A DNA stretch of 64,000 nt from UBA940 sp031547885 (GTDB lineage: Bacteria > Bacteroidota > Bacteroidia > Bacteroidales > Rikenellaceae). Positions 33,690-42,072 of the stretch are shown here, in pieces. The translations under genes were made by a program, and so were the position numbers. Positions within the stretch are counted from its first letter, which is position 1; every line of letters begins with the position of its first letter. The notes under the pieces were generated by a model. It did not search any database. It saw nothing but the letters and a program-made list of their open reading frames with translations, and was not told the DNA's origin. The stretch lies in assembly GCA_031547885.1 (NCBI GenBank), contig JAVBRO010000008.1, positions 62,001 to 126,000 on the forward strand. Reading direction: 5' to 3'.

Positions 33690-35099
33690 TTAAAGATTAT
33701 TGACCGATTCATTGTATTTTGCGGTTTCCATTAAGCCGGGGCGGATCTCATCCACAAATCTCACCTGACACCCGACCGCTTCCGCAATATCCCTGAAACA
33801 GGACATACCGACCGCACACAGCATCGCCGCGCCTTTGCAGGCAAGTTCGCCCGATTCGGGAAGCAGAAATGTTCTGCCGAGCATATCCGCTTTTATCTGC
33901 AGCCAGAGCCTGCTCTGCGCCCCTCCCCCGGAAGGAACCACGGCATCCGCCCCGGCCGTCCCTTGGAGCTGCCCGACCAATCCGCGCAGGCTCGAAGCCG
34001 TCGACTCGAGGATCGCCCTCACGTAATGTCCGTGCGAATGCCGGCACTCCCTGTTCTTAAATCCACTCAATCCTTCATAGCTGCCGGCGCACGGCTTTGC
34101 AACGAGTCCGCCGCACAAAGGTTCCACGTCGGCGGCAAGTTCCAGCAACCCGGGAATCGTATAGTCCGGGGCATGGATCGCCCTGTACCACTCCAGGGCA
34201 GCCGCTCCGTTGGCATCGAAAGCCATCTCGAAATACTCTCCCGGCAAAAGTCCCGGAGCCGAATTGACACCCGGCCGCGGATCGTAGCTCTTTTTATAGG
34301 CAACGCACGCCAGCACCGTTCCGGTCGATTCGCTTATATAGCCGGACCCGGGCAATCCCGCGCCCACTGCGGCCATATGGTGGTCCAGTCCGCCTGAAAA
34401 GAGCGGAGTACCGCGCCGCAATCCTGTCCGGGCAGCGCCATCACCGGTTATCCGCCCGGCAAAAGTTCCCGTTCTCAGGGGCGTCGAGAGCCACGACGGG
34501 TCTATGTTGAATATACCGGCGGCCGTTTCCCAACGCTTTCCGCTCCCGGAATCCAGCAACCCTGTCATCGACGAGGTACTCAGGTCGCCGACCCGTTCGC
34601 CGGTAATGACAAATGTCAGGTAGTCCGATATCGTCATCACGCCGCGTGTCTTTCCCCACGTCACCGGCTCGTTTCTCCGGATCCACTCTGTTTTAGCCAA
34701 CATAGAGTGTTTTCCGGGCTCCACTCCCAGACCTGTGGCCGATAGGAAATCATCCCGGCCGGTCAATGCAGACAACGAAGCGCCGGACCTTCCGTCGGGC
34801 CACAGGATCAAAGGCGTTAACGGCCGGAAGGCATCGTCGAGCAGTAAGAAGCTATTGGCCTGGGATGAGTAGGAGACCGCCGTGATGCTTCCGGCTGTGG
34901 TCCGCGCGCTTTCCATGGCCTCCCTAACACATGAATGCAGCGTCTGCCAGAAAACCGGTATCTCCAACTCATACCATGAACCTCTTCTTGCGGCCGCTCC
35001 GACTGCCCGGCGACCCAATCCGTGTAACCTGCCGTCGAGATCGAACACGCCGGCTTTAAAATAGCTCGTCCCGAGGTCTATGCCGAGAAAAAAACTCAT
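33690..35099 (-). CDS. FGGY-family carbohydrate kinase (PUL2)
   Basis: A 469-residue cytoplasmic kinase. The N-terminal GIDLGTSYFKAGVFD is the phosphate-binding motif, and the C-terminal PSGGGAQSRLWLQIKADMLG with GAAMLCAVG matches the FGGY signature 2 region. The closest look is xylulokinase/gluconokinase-like, but the substrate cannot be read from sequence. Its ATG overlaps the stop of the ceramidase-like gene (ATGA). It probably phosphorylates the imported sugar or a ketose derived from it. Confidence 0.9.
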   Translation of the reverse strand: MSFFLGIDLGTSYFKAGVFDLDGRLHGLGRRAVGAAARRGSWYELEIPVFWQTLHSCVREAMESARTTAGSITAVSYSSQANSFLLLDDAFRPLTPLILWPDGRSGASLSALTGRDDFLSATGLGVEPGKHSMLAKTEWIRRNEPVTWGKTRGVMTISDYLTFVITGERVGDLSTSSMTGLLDSGSGKRWETAAGIFNIDPSWLSTPLRTGTFAGRITGDGAARTGLRRGTPLFSGGLDHHMAAVGAGLPGSGYISESTGTVLACVAYKKSYDPRPGVNSAPGLLPGEYFEMAFDANGAAALEWYRAIHAPDYTIPGLLELAADVEPLCGGLVAKPCAGSYEGLSGFKNRECRHSHGHYVRAILESTASSLRGLVGQLQGTAGADAVVPSGGGAQSRLWLQIKADMLGRTFLLPESGELACKGAAMLCAVGMSCFRDIAEAVGCQVRFVDEIRPGLMETAKYNESVNNL

Positions 35100-36421
35100 C
35101 TGTCAAGCCGTGATATCAGTTCCATCGTCTCCTTTACCAGGATATCCCCGGCGGTATGGTCGAAAAACGAGTTCCCGGACTCGTAATAACCCTTCTCGTG
35201 AGCCTCTTTCGTGGTAATGTAGCCCTGCAGTTCCCCGTTGGCATATGTGATGAGGGCTATTTCGTCTATCTCCGCCTTGAGCCCCAGCCCATACCCGGCG
35301 AACACCTCTCCGGGCCACGCGGCGAACCACCGGCCGCCGATACCCACCGCCTGTATTTCGGCAGGCAGGCAGCTCCCGTAAATACTCTCCAGGCCGCCCG
35401 GGCAGGCAAGACGGGACAATGTCAGCAACTCCTCGGAACCGAACCAGTCGACCTCCGCAGTGCGTATTTCGCGCGGGTCCGCGGCACTCTGCCTGAGAGT
35501 TTCGAAACGCCGTTTAAGTTCATCCCGGTGCCGCTCTGCCCATCCGGCGTCGGGAAAAGTGCGGCGGGGCAGATCCGTAAAGGTTTGTCCCGGCCTTATC
35601 GGAATATCCGTCGAATATTCCGGACCCGATGCCAAAGCCGATATCAGGGAGCCGGCAACTATCCGTCCGAGGCGGTGCGCCTCGTCGAAAGTATTCTCCC
35701 TCGCGGCATGGCGCGGGCTCTGGTCTCCTGCCGCACCCGTGAAATATATGACAGGACATCCTTCTCCGAGAACTTCACTCTGCAGGGTCTGCCTGACATA
35801 ATGCGGAAAGTCGCTGCTGTAAAGGGTGGAATCCTCGTGCAGGATAGTCGGGTGCATACTGCATACCAGCATGCACGCTACATACCGGCCGCCAGCATCG
35901 CGCACAACCACTGCAGGAACGTTCATATCTTTCGCACCGGCGGGATCATGGCGGTTGCCCCCCGTTCCGGATGCGTCCCCATTGATAAAAGCCGCCCCGG
36001 CAGGTGCGGCATTGCGGAAAGCGAGGCAAGCCGCCTCTATGGTTTTTTCTTCCATATACCCCAGGTAATCCCTGTCGGCAGGCGGGACCACCGGGTCATC
36101 GCTGCTTGCGGCGCAATCGACGGTCACCGGCCCGGAATGGGTATGAGTCGCGGCTACCATGATATTCGAAGAGGGAACGCCGGTCCTTTCCGAAATACCG
36201 TCCCTGATGCGCGCCACGGTTCCCTTGTCCAGATAAAGTACATCGTTGGAGAGGAACAGCGCGCACTCCCGGCCGTCGGAAAGAAACAGCGCCGAACTCA
36301 ACAGAGGATCGTGCGTTCCGGTACTTATCCTTTCGACGAAAGGATAGCCGTGAAGAAAATGCGGCGTGGGCGGAGTGATATCCGTGAATGCCGCTCCCGC
36401 TATCAGGGAACCATGTTTCAT
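35096..36421 (-). CDS. Cytoplasmic neutral/alkaline ceramidase-like hydrolase domain protein (PUL2)
   Basis: A 441-residue protein related to the N-terminal catalytic domain of neutral/alkaline non-lysosomal ceramidases. ATHTHSGP carries the zinc-binding histidines, CSMHPTIL a further His, FTGAAGDQSPR follows, and ITYANGELQGYITT is the typical C-terminal motif. The start at 36421 is chosen because MKHGSLIAGAAFTDITPP is the family N-terminus. There is no signal peptide, unlike true ceramidases, and the C-terminal Ig-like domain is missing. In sugar operons such proteins may be amidases or deacylases acting on N-acyl sugars; this is inference. Confidence 0.82.
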   Translation of the reverse strand: MKHGSLIAGAAFTDITPPTPHFLHGYPFVERISTGTHDPLLSSALFLSDGRECALFLSNDVLYLDKGTVARIRDGISERTGVPSSNIMVAATHTHSGPVTVDCAASSDDPVVPPADRDYLGYMEEKTIEAACLAFRNAAPAGAAFINGDASGTGGNRHDPAGAKDMNVPAVVVRDAGGRYVACMLVCSMHPTILHEDSTLYSSDFPHYVRQTLQSEVLGEGCPVIYFTGAAGDQSPRHAARENTFDEAHRLGRIVAGSLISALASGPEYSTDIPIRPGQTFTDLPRRTFPDAGWAERHRDELKRRFETLRQSAADPREIRTAEVDWFGSEELLTLSRLACPGGLESIYGSCLPAEIQAVGIGGRWFAAWPGEVFAGYGLGLKAEIDEIALITYANGELQGYITTKEAHEKGYYESGNSFFDHTAGDILVKETMELISRLDR

Positions 36422-36432
36422 AAACAAAAAAA

Positions 36433-37371
36433 CTAATATGCCTTGTCCCAGTCCAGGACTATGTCCTGGGCTATCGTTTCCGAAACATACACGTCCGTCC
36501 TGAGCGTCTGCAGGATTGATTCCGGAACGAGCGGAGTTACCGGTCCGTGCAGAACCAGGCGCGAGATGAAACGCTGCCAGGCGGTCGATGTCCCGTGGAC
36601 GGTGATGGCGTGGATGTCGATGCGTTCCTTTGCCTTTATGACATCCGCCGGGCCGATCGTGGCCGCCCTGGGCGGCACCGCCGCCAGATTGCCGCTCTTG
36701 CCGAAACATCCGTGCAGCGAGTTCTGCGCAAGCGTGAACGGGCTTAACGTACATATACGGGGGCCCATATTTTTCCACTCCTCGAGGCTTCCCCGGAATT
36801 CCGGGGCGTCGGGTTCTATGAAAGCGAGGTGTCCGGTCCATCCGGGACCGCTGTAGCATATATCCGCGCCGCCCAGATCTTCGATCATTTTGCCGTAATC
36901 GTTCAGATTGCCGTTGGTAAACCCCGTAAAGTGATCCTTCGGCGGCCTCAACTCCCCGTCGATCTCGTAATAGAAATATTTCATCATGGCGTTGGTCAGG
37001 CCGTGCTCCCAATCGACAGGCGCGATATTCCCCTTCTCATCCGCATATTCATCCATTGCGAAAGCATAAATATTACGGCAGTCTATGCGGCAGGAGTTTA
37101 TCAGGCGCGCCACATGCCTGTATACTGGAGCCGGATTGGGAAGTATCATAACGAGCCTCTCGCCCGTCTCGGCCGACCGCTTTATACGCCGCAGCATATC
37201 CGCTATCCAGATGGCATCGATGTCCGCATCGGGAACCACTTTTATTTTAAAATCGGGGTTCGGATGTTTCCCGATATCCTCTCTCCTGATCGCAGAGACC
37301 CTTTCGATCTCGGCCTTATCCCTGAACGGAACCCATTCCGACGGGTTATAATCAAATCGCTTCATAATCAA
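36433..37371 (-). CDS. Glucosamine-6-phosphate deaminase-like protein (PUL2)
   Basis: A 312-residue NagB/RpiA-fold protein. It keeps FAMDEYA (Asp107, base) and GWTGHLAFIEP with His181 and Glu186, but the residue equivalent to NagB Asp141 is Thr179. An N-terminal extension of about 45 residues is not in classical NagB. Conserved His and Glu suggest it still catalyses a ring-opening isomerisation or deamination, perhaps on another amino-sugar phosphate such as the galacto form (inference). It lies between the ceramidase-like gene and nagA with gaps of 11 and 3 bp. Confidence 0.82.
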   Translation of the reverse strand: MIMKRFDYNPSEWVPFRDKAEIERVSAIRREDIGKHPNPDFKIKVVPDADIDAIWIADMLRRIKRSAETGERLVMILPNPAPVYRHVARLINSCRIDCRNIYAFAMDEYADEKGNIAPVDWEHGLTNAMMKYFYYEIDGELRPPKDHFTGFTNGNLNDYGKMIEDLGGADICYSGPGWTGHLAFIEPDAPEFRGSLEEWKNMGPRICTLSPFTLAQNSLHGCFGKSGNLAAVPPRAATIGPADVIKAKERIDIHAITVHGTSTAWQRFISRLVLHGPVTPLVPESILQTLRTDVYVSETIAQDIVLDWDKAY

Positions 37372-37374
37372 TAT

Positions 37375-38556
37375 TTAGTTGTTTCTGTAACGGCATTCTC
37401 CCCCGACCCAGGTCCGGAGTATATTAAGATCACTATCCATAACGACAAAATCGGCATCGTAGCCGGCAGCCAGGCGGCCTTTCCTGCCGCCGAGGCCCAA
37501 CACTGCAGCGGGATTTGCACTGAGCAGCCTTATCGTCTCCGGCAGACCCAGTTCCAGCCATTTCACGGCATTCCTCAACGCCTGGTCCATGGTCAGGCCG
37601 CTCCCCGCAAGCGTGTTGTCCTTCACCGCCCTCGCCGGAGCACCCCTGTATTCAAAACTGACTTCGCCCATATTCCCGAAAACAAACCGGCCCGGCTCCA
37701 ATCCCGCCCCGACATTCGAGTCCGTTATCAGGCAGACCCGGCCCGGTCCGTCAGCTTTGCATGCCAGAGCCATTTTGACGGCAACGGGATCTACATGCAC
37801 CCCGTCAAGGATGAAATCGACGCTCACCCGCGGATCGGCCAGAACAGCCTCTACCGCACCGCACGGCCTGACTCCCGGTTCGGTGACTTCGGGAGCCGGG
37901 AACACATCGTAGAAATGAGTGGCATGCCGCGCGCCCGCTTCGATCGCCTTTTGAGTTTGAGAGACCGTTGCAGCGGTGTGGGTAATGAAGACGGGTGCGT
38001 CGTTTCCCGTCATCACAGGTATCACTTCCGCGATCCCGCCGACATCCGGAGAGACGCTGAAAACGGCTTTATAAGGTTTGGCCGCCTCGATCAGGGAGTT
38101 CACCCGCGCGGCATCGGGTAGTGCCGCCGAATCGGAATTCAGCGCCCCGGTCAATTTGAGGAACGGACCTTCCAGATGGAAACCCAGTATCTCCGCGCCT
38201 TCATACTCCCCCCCTGCCAACCGGGAAAGGAACCCGGCATCTTCTCCTTCCGGACGCGGCGCGACTGTCGGCAGGAAACCCGTAACACCGTACTGCGGCA
38301 GTGTACGGCACATTTCGGCCAGGTCTCCGGGACCGTTGTCGACCAGCGAGAGGTGAATGCCGTGGATGTGCATGTCGATAAAGCCGGGTACGATGAAAGC
38401 ATCGCCGAAGTCGGCCATGCAATCCGCCCCGCATGACCCGCCCACCCCGGTTATGACACCGTCCCGGACTGTAACGTATCCGTCGGCAATACCCGAATCT
38501 GTCACTATTTTTCCCTTAAGCGAAAACTCTCTGTTCTCTCCCATCATCTCCCGCAT
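37375..38556 (-). CDS. nagA: N-acetylhexosamine-6-phosphate deacetylase (PUL2)
   Basis: A 393-residue amidohydrolase. Metal and catalytic residues are in place: HIH (63, 65), Glu129 in GFHLEGPF, His193 in ITHTA, His214 in HATHFYD, His254 in DGVHVDP and Asp279 in ITDSN. The usual HLFNAM motif is replaced by HFYDVF, so the acetyl-sugar pocket differs from that of GlcNAc-6-P deacetylases; GalNAc-6-P or another N-acetyl sugar phosphate is possible. It is directly followed by the NagB-like gene, as in amino-sugar operons. Confidence 0.9.
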   Translation of the reverse strand: MREMMGENREFSLKGKIVTDSGIADGYVTVRDGVITGVGGSCGADCMADFGDAFIVPGFIDMHIHGIHLSLVDNGPGDLAEMCRTLPQYGVTGFLPTVAPRPEGEDAGFLSRLAGGEYEGAEILGFHLEGPFLKLTGALNSDSAALPDAARVNSLIEAAKPYKAVFSVSPDVGGIAEVIPVMTGNDAPVFITHTAATVSQTQKAIEAGARHATHFYDVFPAPEVTEPGVRPCGAVEAVLADPRVSVDFILDGVHVDPVAVKMALACKADGPGRVCLITDSNVGAGLEPGRFVFGNMGEVSFEYRGAPARAVKDNTLAGSGLTMDQALRNAVKWLELGLPETIRLLSANPAAVLGLGGRKGRLAAGYDADFVVMDSDLNILRTWVGGECRYRNN

Positions 38557-39333
38557 TTATGCATTCAACCCTCCGTCCATTACTATATTCTCGCCGTTTA
38601 TGTAGGCTCCCGCATCGGAAGCCAGCAGGACCATAAGCCCTTTTATATCGTCGCTGCCCGCCATACGGCCGAGCGGGACCTTTCGGCAGTAATTCCCGAG
38701 AAAACGTTCGGGCTGGTTGTTGAAAAGCCCGCCCGGACTGACACAGTTCACCCTTATATTTTTACCCGCGAAGACCTTTGCCAGGTAGCGGGTAAGGTTT
38801 ATCAGCCCAGCCCTGTGGAAAAAATAATCGGGCGGCGGCCAGCCCATATCCGTACCGTCGTAATTCGACAGGTCGGGTCCCGACATTCCCATCATCGAGG
38901 CTATGTTTATCACGCTTCCGCCGCCGCTCTGTCCGATCAGCCCGCACATTTCACGCAGGATATCCATGGCTCCCGTGGCATTCACAGCCATCGAAGCCGC
39001 AAAATTTTCTATCGGATCGTCATACCCTTTCATCGGCCTGGCCACGGCGTTGTTCACGAACACGTCCAGCCGGCCGAATTTCGCGGCGATCTCCTTCCTT
39101 AATGCCAGCACAGAACCGTGATCGGCCTGGTCCACCTGCATGCCGTGGACGTCCAATCCCTCGGAACGGAAGCGTTCGACAGCTTTTTTTACATTATCCG
39201 GGTTTCGGGAGGCGATGATGACCGTCCCTCCCATTTCGGCCATGCCTTCCACGATGCATTTACCGTAATTTCCTGCGCCTCCCGTGACCAGGATAACTTT
39301 ACCTTTTAAACTCAACAGCTCTTTGATGTTCAT
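38557..39333 (-). CDS. SDR-family oxidoreductase with altered catalytic Lys (PUL2)
   Basis: A 258-residue classical short-chain dehydrogenase. The nucleotide motif VTGGAGNYG (17-24), NNA (94-96), catalytic Ser146 in NIASMMG and Tyr170 are present. The YxxxK motif reads YFFHR, with Arg174 in place of Lys. The C-terminal VSPGGLFNNQPERF and NGENIVMDGG are typical of gluconate-5-dehydrogenase-like members. It probably oxidises a sugar hydroxyl with NAD(P). Its stop abuts the nagA ATG without a gap. Confidence 0.85.
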   Translation of the reverse strand: MNIKELLSLKGKVILVTGGAGNYGKCIVEGMAEMGGTVIIASRNPDNVKKAVERFRSEGLDVHGMQVDQADHGSVLALRKEIAAKFGRLDVFVNNAVARPMKGYDDPIENFAASMAVNATGAMDILREMCGLIGQSGGGSVINIASMMGMSGPDLSNYDGTDMGWPPPDYFFHRAGLINLTRYLAKVFAGKNIRVNCVSPGGLFNNQPERFLGNYCRKVPLGRMAGSDDIKGLMVLLASDAGAYINGENIVMDGGLNA

Positions 39334-39348
39334 GATCCCGCACAGCTA

Positions 39349-40272
39349 TCAAAAATCAGACATATTTATTTTTACTCCGCCCGACAACCGGCTCTCTTCA
39401 GCCGCGATCAGGGTACGGATTATGTTTTCGGTCGTCCGGAACGGAAGGCGCGGAGCCCCCTCTTCGACCGACTTTATAAACTCGGTTATATTATTCCGGA
39501 ACATCGAATAGTAATTTCTCATATCGACCAGCCGCCACTCCCGCTGTCCGAAAGCGGAGAACTGGAACGTCGACGAAATGTCCATGAAAAGATGGAACAC
39601 GGCCTGGATGCCGCCTTCGAACTCCACGACGACGATATCCTTGTCCCTGCGCCCCGCGTGCCTGACCGAAACGGTGCGCGGATCGTCCAGAAATGCGGAT
39701 ACCGCCTCGAGCATATGCACCCCGTATTTCAGCCAGTCCTTCTTCCCGACAGCCGTAACCAGCTCGATCTTTCCCAACGAACCGGCATCCCGTTTGGCAT
39801 CCAGGTTCTCGCACGCATAGCGCATCGACGAACAGGACATGATGAATCGGCCTTTGGCATGCTCGCCGGCGAAATACCGGAGGTCTTCACGTGTGCAGGC
39901 AAGAGGTTTGTCTATGAACAGGGGTACCCCGGCGTCAAGGAACGGCTTCGCCATGGCGGCATGGTTTCCGGCATCGTCGCGGGCCAGGATCACGGCGTCC
40001 ACCAATGGTATCATCTCTTCAAGGGTGTGCGCTATATGGGTTATGCCGCTGTTCCCGGCGATGCTTTCCGAAACCGCCCTGTCCTGGCTCCAGACAGACA
40101 CCACTTCCGCACCCGGAATTCCGAGCGTATCCCTGTTGGCTTCGAGATATTCCGTGACTCCGGGATATCCGGCCCTGCAGATCTCATCCCCGTCGAAACG
40201 GCCGTTTATTATCGAAGACCACGAGTAAGGGTGGGCATTGCCCGGGCTCATGCCTATGATTCCTATTCTCAT
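39349..40272 (-). CDS. Gfo/Idh/MocA-family oxidoreductase (PUL2)
   Basis: A 307-residue NAD(P)-dependent sugar oxidoreductase starting at 40272 (MRIGIIGMSPGNAHPYSW), which overlaps the preceding stop in an ATGA arrangement; an ATG 24 bp earlier would overlap more. It has an N-terminal Rossmann fold, DKPLA (family EKP motif), and a C-terminal beta-sheet domain with GVHMLEAVSAFL, whose His is the likely proton relay. Substrate unknown. It belongs to the oxidative set with the aldo/keto reductase and SDR. Confidence 0.87.
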   Translation of the reverse strand: MRIGIIGMSPGNAHPYSWSSIINGRFDGDEICRAGYPGVTEYLEANRDTLGIPGAEVVSVWSQDRAVSESIAGNSGITHIAHTLEEMIPLVDAVILARDDAGNHAAMAKPFLDAGVPLFIDKPLACTREDLRYFAGEHAKGRFIMSCSSMRYACENLDAKRDAGSLGKIELVTAVGKKDWLKYGVHMLEAVSAFLDDPRTVSVRHAGRRDKDIVVVEFEGGIQAVFHLFMDISSTFQFSAFGQREWRLVDMRNYYSMFRNNITEFIKSVEEGAPRLPFRTTENIIRTLIAAEESRLSGGVKINMSDF

Positions 40273-41225
40273 CTCAACCAGTTCATTTTGTCCCAATAAG
40301 GGAGGTTTATAAATTCGGGGTCGGGATATGCGAGCTCCCTTGCCCTTTGTAATATATCTCCATCCAGATACGCTCCGTTTGCAGTCCGGATGCTCTGATC
40401 CAGGTATTCCTGCCTGTCGATACCGACCAGCACGGCCGATACTTCCGGGAACGAGAGTGCGAATTTCGTCGCCAGGGCAGGCAGGTCGAGTCCCGTGGCG
40501 GCGGTCAGTTCACCGTACCCGGCGATATGCGCTTCGACATTTTTCAGTGCCGGATGCAGATTCCGCCCCCGGTCGCTCAGAAGCCCTTTCAGTAATACCG
40601 AACGGACCACTATACCGATGCCTTTTTCGCCTGCATCCGCGAAAAGTTCGCCCTGCCGCTGGTCCATCAGGTTGAAAGGAAGCTGTATCATATCCCAGCA
40701 TCCCGATTCTATCGCTTTCCGCGTCTCCGCCGCCGTGTAGGTCGAAACGCCCGACGCCCTGAACACTCCCCGTTTTCGCAGCTTTTCGAAAGTCCCGGCT
40801 ATCGCTTCGTTTTCGAGTATCCGGATATTTGCCTGGTGGAGCATGAATATATCAACATGATCGGTGCGCAGGGCCTCGAGGCTCTCGTAAAGCGACTCCT
40901 CGATCATCTTTTCAATTTCCCTGTCCGAAGGCAGGGTTCCGTCGGGCAAGGCCAGGTGGCGGCATTTGGTGGCCAGGACGACGCGGTCCCTGCGGTCATG
41001 GAACGCCTGTCCCATAATCCTTTCGCTGCATCCGTACATCCGGGCCGTGTCGAAAAAATTCATACCGGAATCGACGGCGCTGTGAAGCAGGGAGACGGCC
41101 TCTTTCTCCGTAAGCATATCTTCGGCGCCGTTGACGCCTATGCCATACGGAAGGCCTATCTCGACTCCCCCGAATGCGATCTCCGAAACCCGGATTCCGC
41201 TCCTGCCCAACTCTCTTTTCCGCAT
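40269..41225 (-). CDS. Aldo/keto reductase (PUL2)
   Basis: A 318-residue cytoplasmic TIM-barrel reductase. The catalytic tetrad is visible in FFDTARMYGCSE (Asp, Tyr), LATKCRH (Lys) and DIFMLHQ (His). The family C-terminal NADP region (SAVLVGIDRQEYL) is present. It resembles L-fucose/galactose dehydrogenase-like AKRs, so it may act on a free sugar or on the aldehyde released by the neighbouring aldolase (inference). Confidence 0.88.
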   Translation of the reverse strand: MRKRELGRSGIRVSEIAFGGVEIGLPYGIGVNGAEDMLTEKEAVSLLHSAVDSGMNFFDTARMYGCSERIMGQAFHDRRDRVVLATKCRHLALPDGTLPSDREIEKMIEESLYESLEALRTDHVDIFMLHQANIRILENEAIAGTFEKLRKRGVFRASGVSTYTAAETRKAIESGCWDMIQLPFNLMDQRQGELFADAGEKGIGIVVRSVLLKGLLSDRGRNLHPALKNVEAHIAGYGELTAATGLDLPALATKFALSFPEVSAVLVGIDRQEYLDQSIRTANGAYLDGDILQRARELAYPDPEFINLPYWDKMNWLR

Positions 41226-41231
41226 TGCCCG

Positions 41232-42059
41232 CTATTGTTTATTATAAGGACCCGAAGGGCCGTTCGTCTTTCTCCCTGTTTGACCGTTCAGTTTGGCAAA
41301 TCCATCCGCCAGACCGTTGCAATAAGCGCTTAGTCCTATGACATCAGCTCCGACGCTGATAAACCGGTAGCCCATATCTATCAGTTCGGGAAGATTCTGC
41401 AGGGTTCCGGTGGTCGCCGCGAACTTCCCGTGTTTGCGTGCCACCTCGGCGACGCGCCTGCGGGTTTCAAGCAGCAACGGATGATCCCACTCGCCCGGAT
41501 GCCCGATACCCTGGCTGAAATCGCCAGGGCCGAAGAAGAGCATGTCGTACCCTTCGAGTGCGGCGATGGCCTCGAGGTCGTCGAGCGGCTCGGGATCTTC
41601 GATCTGCAGCGCAACGAATCTCTGCCGGTTGGCCTGGCTTAGGTAACTGTCGAAATCGAGATTTGTGTAGCCTCCGTCGGCGTTCCCGCCGTCGATGGGA
41701 CGCCTGCCCTGCGGATGGAAACGGGTGTAATGGACGACACTGCGTGCATCATCCAGGCTCATTATGTGCGGAACAAGTATTCCTGCCGCATTAAGCTCCA
41801 ATGGTTTTATGAGATCGCTGTAGCTGCCGCGCGAGACCCTCACCATTACATCCGCGCCGTGGGCCCGGGCCGCCCAGTTCTGGGCCTTGATCTCGCTCCA
41901 GTCCTGCACGACATGTTCCCGGTCGAGCCAGACGCAGTCGAATCCCGACATGGCCGCAATCTCGGCGATCTCCCCGCCGCCCAGATTCAGTTTGAAACAG
42001 CTGACCACCTCTCCCGATCTCAGCTTCTGCAATACACGGCTTTCATACATTCTCTCCAT
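41232..42059 (-). CDS. HpcH/HpaI-family aldolase (PUL2)
   Basis: A 275-residue class II pyruvate aldolase of the 2-keto-3-deoxy-sugar-acid group. LDREHV holds the catalytic His, MVRVSRG the Arg, ALQIEDPEPLDD the metal-binding Glu and GPGDFSQGIG the metal-binding Asp. Family enzymes split 2-keto-3-deoxy acids into pyruvate and an aldehyde. The block has no recognisable sugar-acid dehydratase, so the substrate may not come from a classical dehydratase route. Confidence 0.87.
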   Translation of the reverse strand: MERMYESRVLQKLRSGEVVSCFKLNLGGGEIAEIAAMSGFDCVWLDREHVVQDWSEIKAQNWAARAHGADVMVRVSRGSYSDLIKPLELNAAGILVPHIMSLDDARSVVHYTRFHPQGRRPIDGGNADGGYTNLDFDSYLSQANRQRFVALQIEDPEPLDDLEAIAALEGYDMLFFGPGDFSQGIGHPGEWDHPLLLETRRRVAEVARKHGKFAATTGTLQNLPELIDMGYRFISVGADVIGLSAYCNGLADGFAKLNGQTGRKTNGPSGPYNKQ

Positions 42060-42072
42060 ACGGTATGTTTTT

